A stretch of DNA of 7,651 nucleotides from CAZQYC01 sp043746555 (GTDB taxonomy: Bacteria > Pseudomonadota > Gammaproteobacteria > Steroidobacterales > Steroidobacteraceae), in assembly GCA_043746555.1 (NCBI GenBank), contig JAYTQU010000261.1:1-7651 (forward strand). The letters run 5' to 3'. This document shows positions 6,605-7,651 of this stretch, in pieces; positions within the stretch are counted from its first letter, which is position 1; every line of letters starts with the position of its first letter. The translations under genes were made by a program, and so were the position numbers. The notes below the pieces were generated by a model, which was given only the letters and a program-made list of their open reading frames with translations, was not told where the DNA came from and searched no databases.

Positions 6605-7072
6605 CTACAGCAGCTTCGCTGCGGCTAAGACTTCGTCGGCGTGGCCTTTAACTTTGAGCTTGCGCCATTCGCGTTGCAGGATGCCTGTTGCGTCGATGAG
6701 AAACGTGCTGCGCTCGATTCCCATGAACTTGCGGCCGTACAGGCTCTTCTCCTTGATGACGTCGTACAGTTTGCACACGACGCGATCTTCGTCTGCCAGT
6801 AGGTCGAACGGAAATTTCATTTTGGCTTTGAACTTGTCGTGCGATGCGAGCGAGTCGCCGGAAATGCCGAACACCAGCGTACGGGCTTTCTTAAACGCCG
6901 GCATCAACGCGGTGAAATCCATACCTTCTTGCGTACAACCCGGGGTGTTGTCCTTGGGGTAGAAATAGAGTACGACATTTTTTCCAATCGTGTTCTTTAG
7001 CTTAAATGGCTCGCCACCGGTGCTTGGCAGCGAAAACGCCGGCGCCGCTTTGCCAACCGCGATTTTGCTCAT
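6605..7072 (-). CDS. bcp: Bcp/PrxQ-type peroxiredoxin (thiol peroxidase)
   Basis: Bcp reduces hydrogen peroxide and organic hydroperoxides with thioredoxin-type reductants in the cytoplasm. The protein has 155 residues, the standard Bcp length, with the thioredoxin-fold peroxiredoxin layout: FYPKDNTPGCTQEG (37-50) contains the peroxidatic Cys46, and YGRKFMGIERSTFLID (112-127) is the family signature with the conserved arginine. E. coli Bcp has a resolving cysteine five residues after the peroxidatic one; here that position (51) is Met, and the only other cysteine is Cys100. It may therefore work as a 1-Cys enzyme, use Cys100, or form mixed disulfides. The start ATG at 7072 is supported by GAGG nine bases upstream. 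It sits between gcvR (26-base gap) and the PIN-PhoH gene (6-base gap), as part of a likely operon. Confidence 0.95.
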   Translation of the reverse strand: MSKIAVGKAAPAFSLPSTGGEPFKLKNTIGKNVVLYFYPKDNTPGCTQEGMDFTALMPAFKKARTLVFGISGDSLASHDKFKAKMKFPFDLLADEDRVVCKLYDVIKEKSLYGRKFMGIERSTFLIDATGILQREWRKLKVKGHADEVLAAAKLL

Positions 7073-7081
7073 GACCGTCGA

Positions 7082-7085
7082 CCTC
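7082..7085 (-). promoter_or_regulatory. Ribosome binding site of bcp
   Basis: On the minus strand GAGG lies nine bases upstream of the bcp ATG, in the short gap after the gcvR stop. It confirms the bcp start. Confidence 0.6.
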
Positions 7086-7098
7086 GATTTTCAAAAGC

Positions 7099-7651
7099 TC
7101 AAATTTTCAATGGCTCCAGAATGGCATCCAAATTCATCTGGTCGCACAAATCCAAAAATTCTTCGCGAAGCGCGGCAATATGAATGCGACTCGGAATGTG
7201 GATGACCATCTGCACCGCGAACATCGGTGCGCCGGTGTGCGCGGCGGCGTAACTGCGCGTGTTCAATTCGGCGATGTCGATACCGCGCGAACTGAAGAAA
7301 CCCGCTAGGTTGTAGACGATGCCTGGCTGATCCAAGCAGACCACATCGACGGTGTAGGTGACTACGTCCGGTCGCGCGGGACGTTGGTCCGTTTTGCGCA
7401 AGGTTGCGGTGATGCCGCTCGATTCCGACAATTTCTTGAGTTCGCCTTCAAGTTTGGCGAGCGTATGCCAGTTTCCGGACACGAGCAGCAGCATGGCGAA
7501 GTCGGTGCCGAGCGCGCTCATGCGGCTCTCGACAATGTTGCCGCCGCAGTCCGCGACCACGCGCGTTAAGTCGTATACGAGTCCAGTGCGATCGCCGCCG
7601 ATGGCGTTGATTACGATCAATTGCTTTAAGACGCTGGAAGGAGGGGTGGCC
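7099..7651 (-). CDS. gcvR: GcvR-like double ACT-domain regulator (5' end missing)
   Basis: E. coli GcvR represses the glycine cleavage operon in response to glycine by binding the activator GcvA. This protein has the same two tandem ACT domains: the first begins VINAIGGDRTGLVYDLTRVV and continues to LLLVSG, and the second runs from VDVVCLDQPGIVYNLAGFF to MVIHIP, each with the D-x-x-G-(L/I)-V ligand-site signature. The frame is still open at the right edge (183 residues readable, against about 190 for E. coli GcvR), so only a few N-terminal residues are missing. A TTG at 7620 is in frame but would remove the residues before the first beta strand and has no support as a start. Whether it acts on gcv genes here depends on a GcvA partner that this window does not show; the ACT-pair family call is firm, the regulatory target is inferred. 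Confidence 0.86.
   Translation of the reverse strand, partial: ATPPSSVLKQLIVINAIGGDRTGLVYDLTRVVADCGGNIVESRMSALGTDFAMLLLVSGNWHTLAKLEGELKKLSESSGITATLRKTDQRPARPDVVTYTVDVVCLDQPGIVYNLAGFFSSRGIDIAELNTRSYAAAHTGAPMFAVQMVIHIPSRIHIAALREEFLDLCDQMNLDAILEPLKI

Noticed and set aside
7099..7620. TTG at 7620 as the true gcvR start
   Set aside because: The frame continues open to the window edge and known GcvR proteins have additional residues before the first ACT strand, so the start most likely lies outside the window.
7635..7651. A strong Shine-Dalgarno-like string (GGAAGGAGGGG) on the plus strand at the right edge
   Set aside because: It is the complement of coding bases near the gcvR N-terminus and no plus-strand gene can be judged beyond the window edge.

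Overview
The window looks like chromosomal core sequence from a Gram-negative proteobacterium, most likely a gammaproteobacterium. The evidence is an Mla phospholipid-transport operon, a lipoprotein with an outer-membrane type lipobox, a BepA-type periplasmic protease, and a gcvR-bcp-bepA gene order that recalls the gammaproteobacterial arrangement. No sequence search was run, so the lineage is an inference. Coding density is very high: ten genes, no gap over about 70 bases, and no sign of an insertion sequence, prophage, CRISPR array, tRNA or rRNA.

Left part, plus strand (1 to 2745): the end of mlaF, then mlaE, mlaD, mlaC and mlaB. This is the inner-membrane ABC transporter (MlaF ATPase, MlaE permease, MlaD MCE ring, MlaB STAS subunit) together with its periplasmic lipid carrier MlaC. 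mlaF and mlaE overlap by four bases. mlaB starts at a GTG one base after the mlaC stop. Only the mlaE-mlaD junction has a real spacer, and it is strongly rich in G and T.

Right part, minus strand (2750 to 7651), in transcription order: gcvR (runs off the right edge), bcp (thiol peroxidase), a PIN-PhoH fusion ATPase, bepA (M48 metalloprotease with C-terminal repeats) and mlaA (outer-membrane lipoprotein). Spacings are 26, 6, 70 and 44 bases, so some or all of these may be cotranscribed.

The two gene sets converge tail to tail between mlaB and mlaA, with stop codons only four bases apart. Together the window encodes the whole Mla pathway apart from the N-terminal part of MlaF: MlaA extracts mislocalised phospholipid from the outer leaflet of the outer membrane, MlaC carries it across the periplasm, and MlaFEDB handles it at the inner membrane. 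BepA, just upstream of mlaA, also serves the outer membrane. All genes belong to known families. I found no convincing undescribed system. The points most worth a second look are the tail-to-tail mla halves without a strong terminator, the bepA-mlaA pairing, and a Bcp without the usual nearby resolving cysteine.
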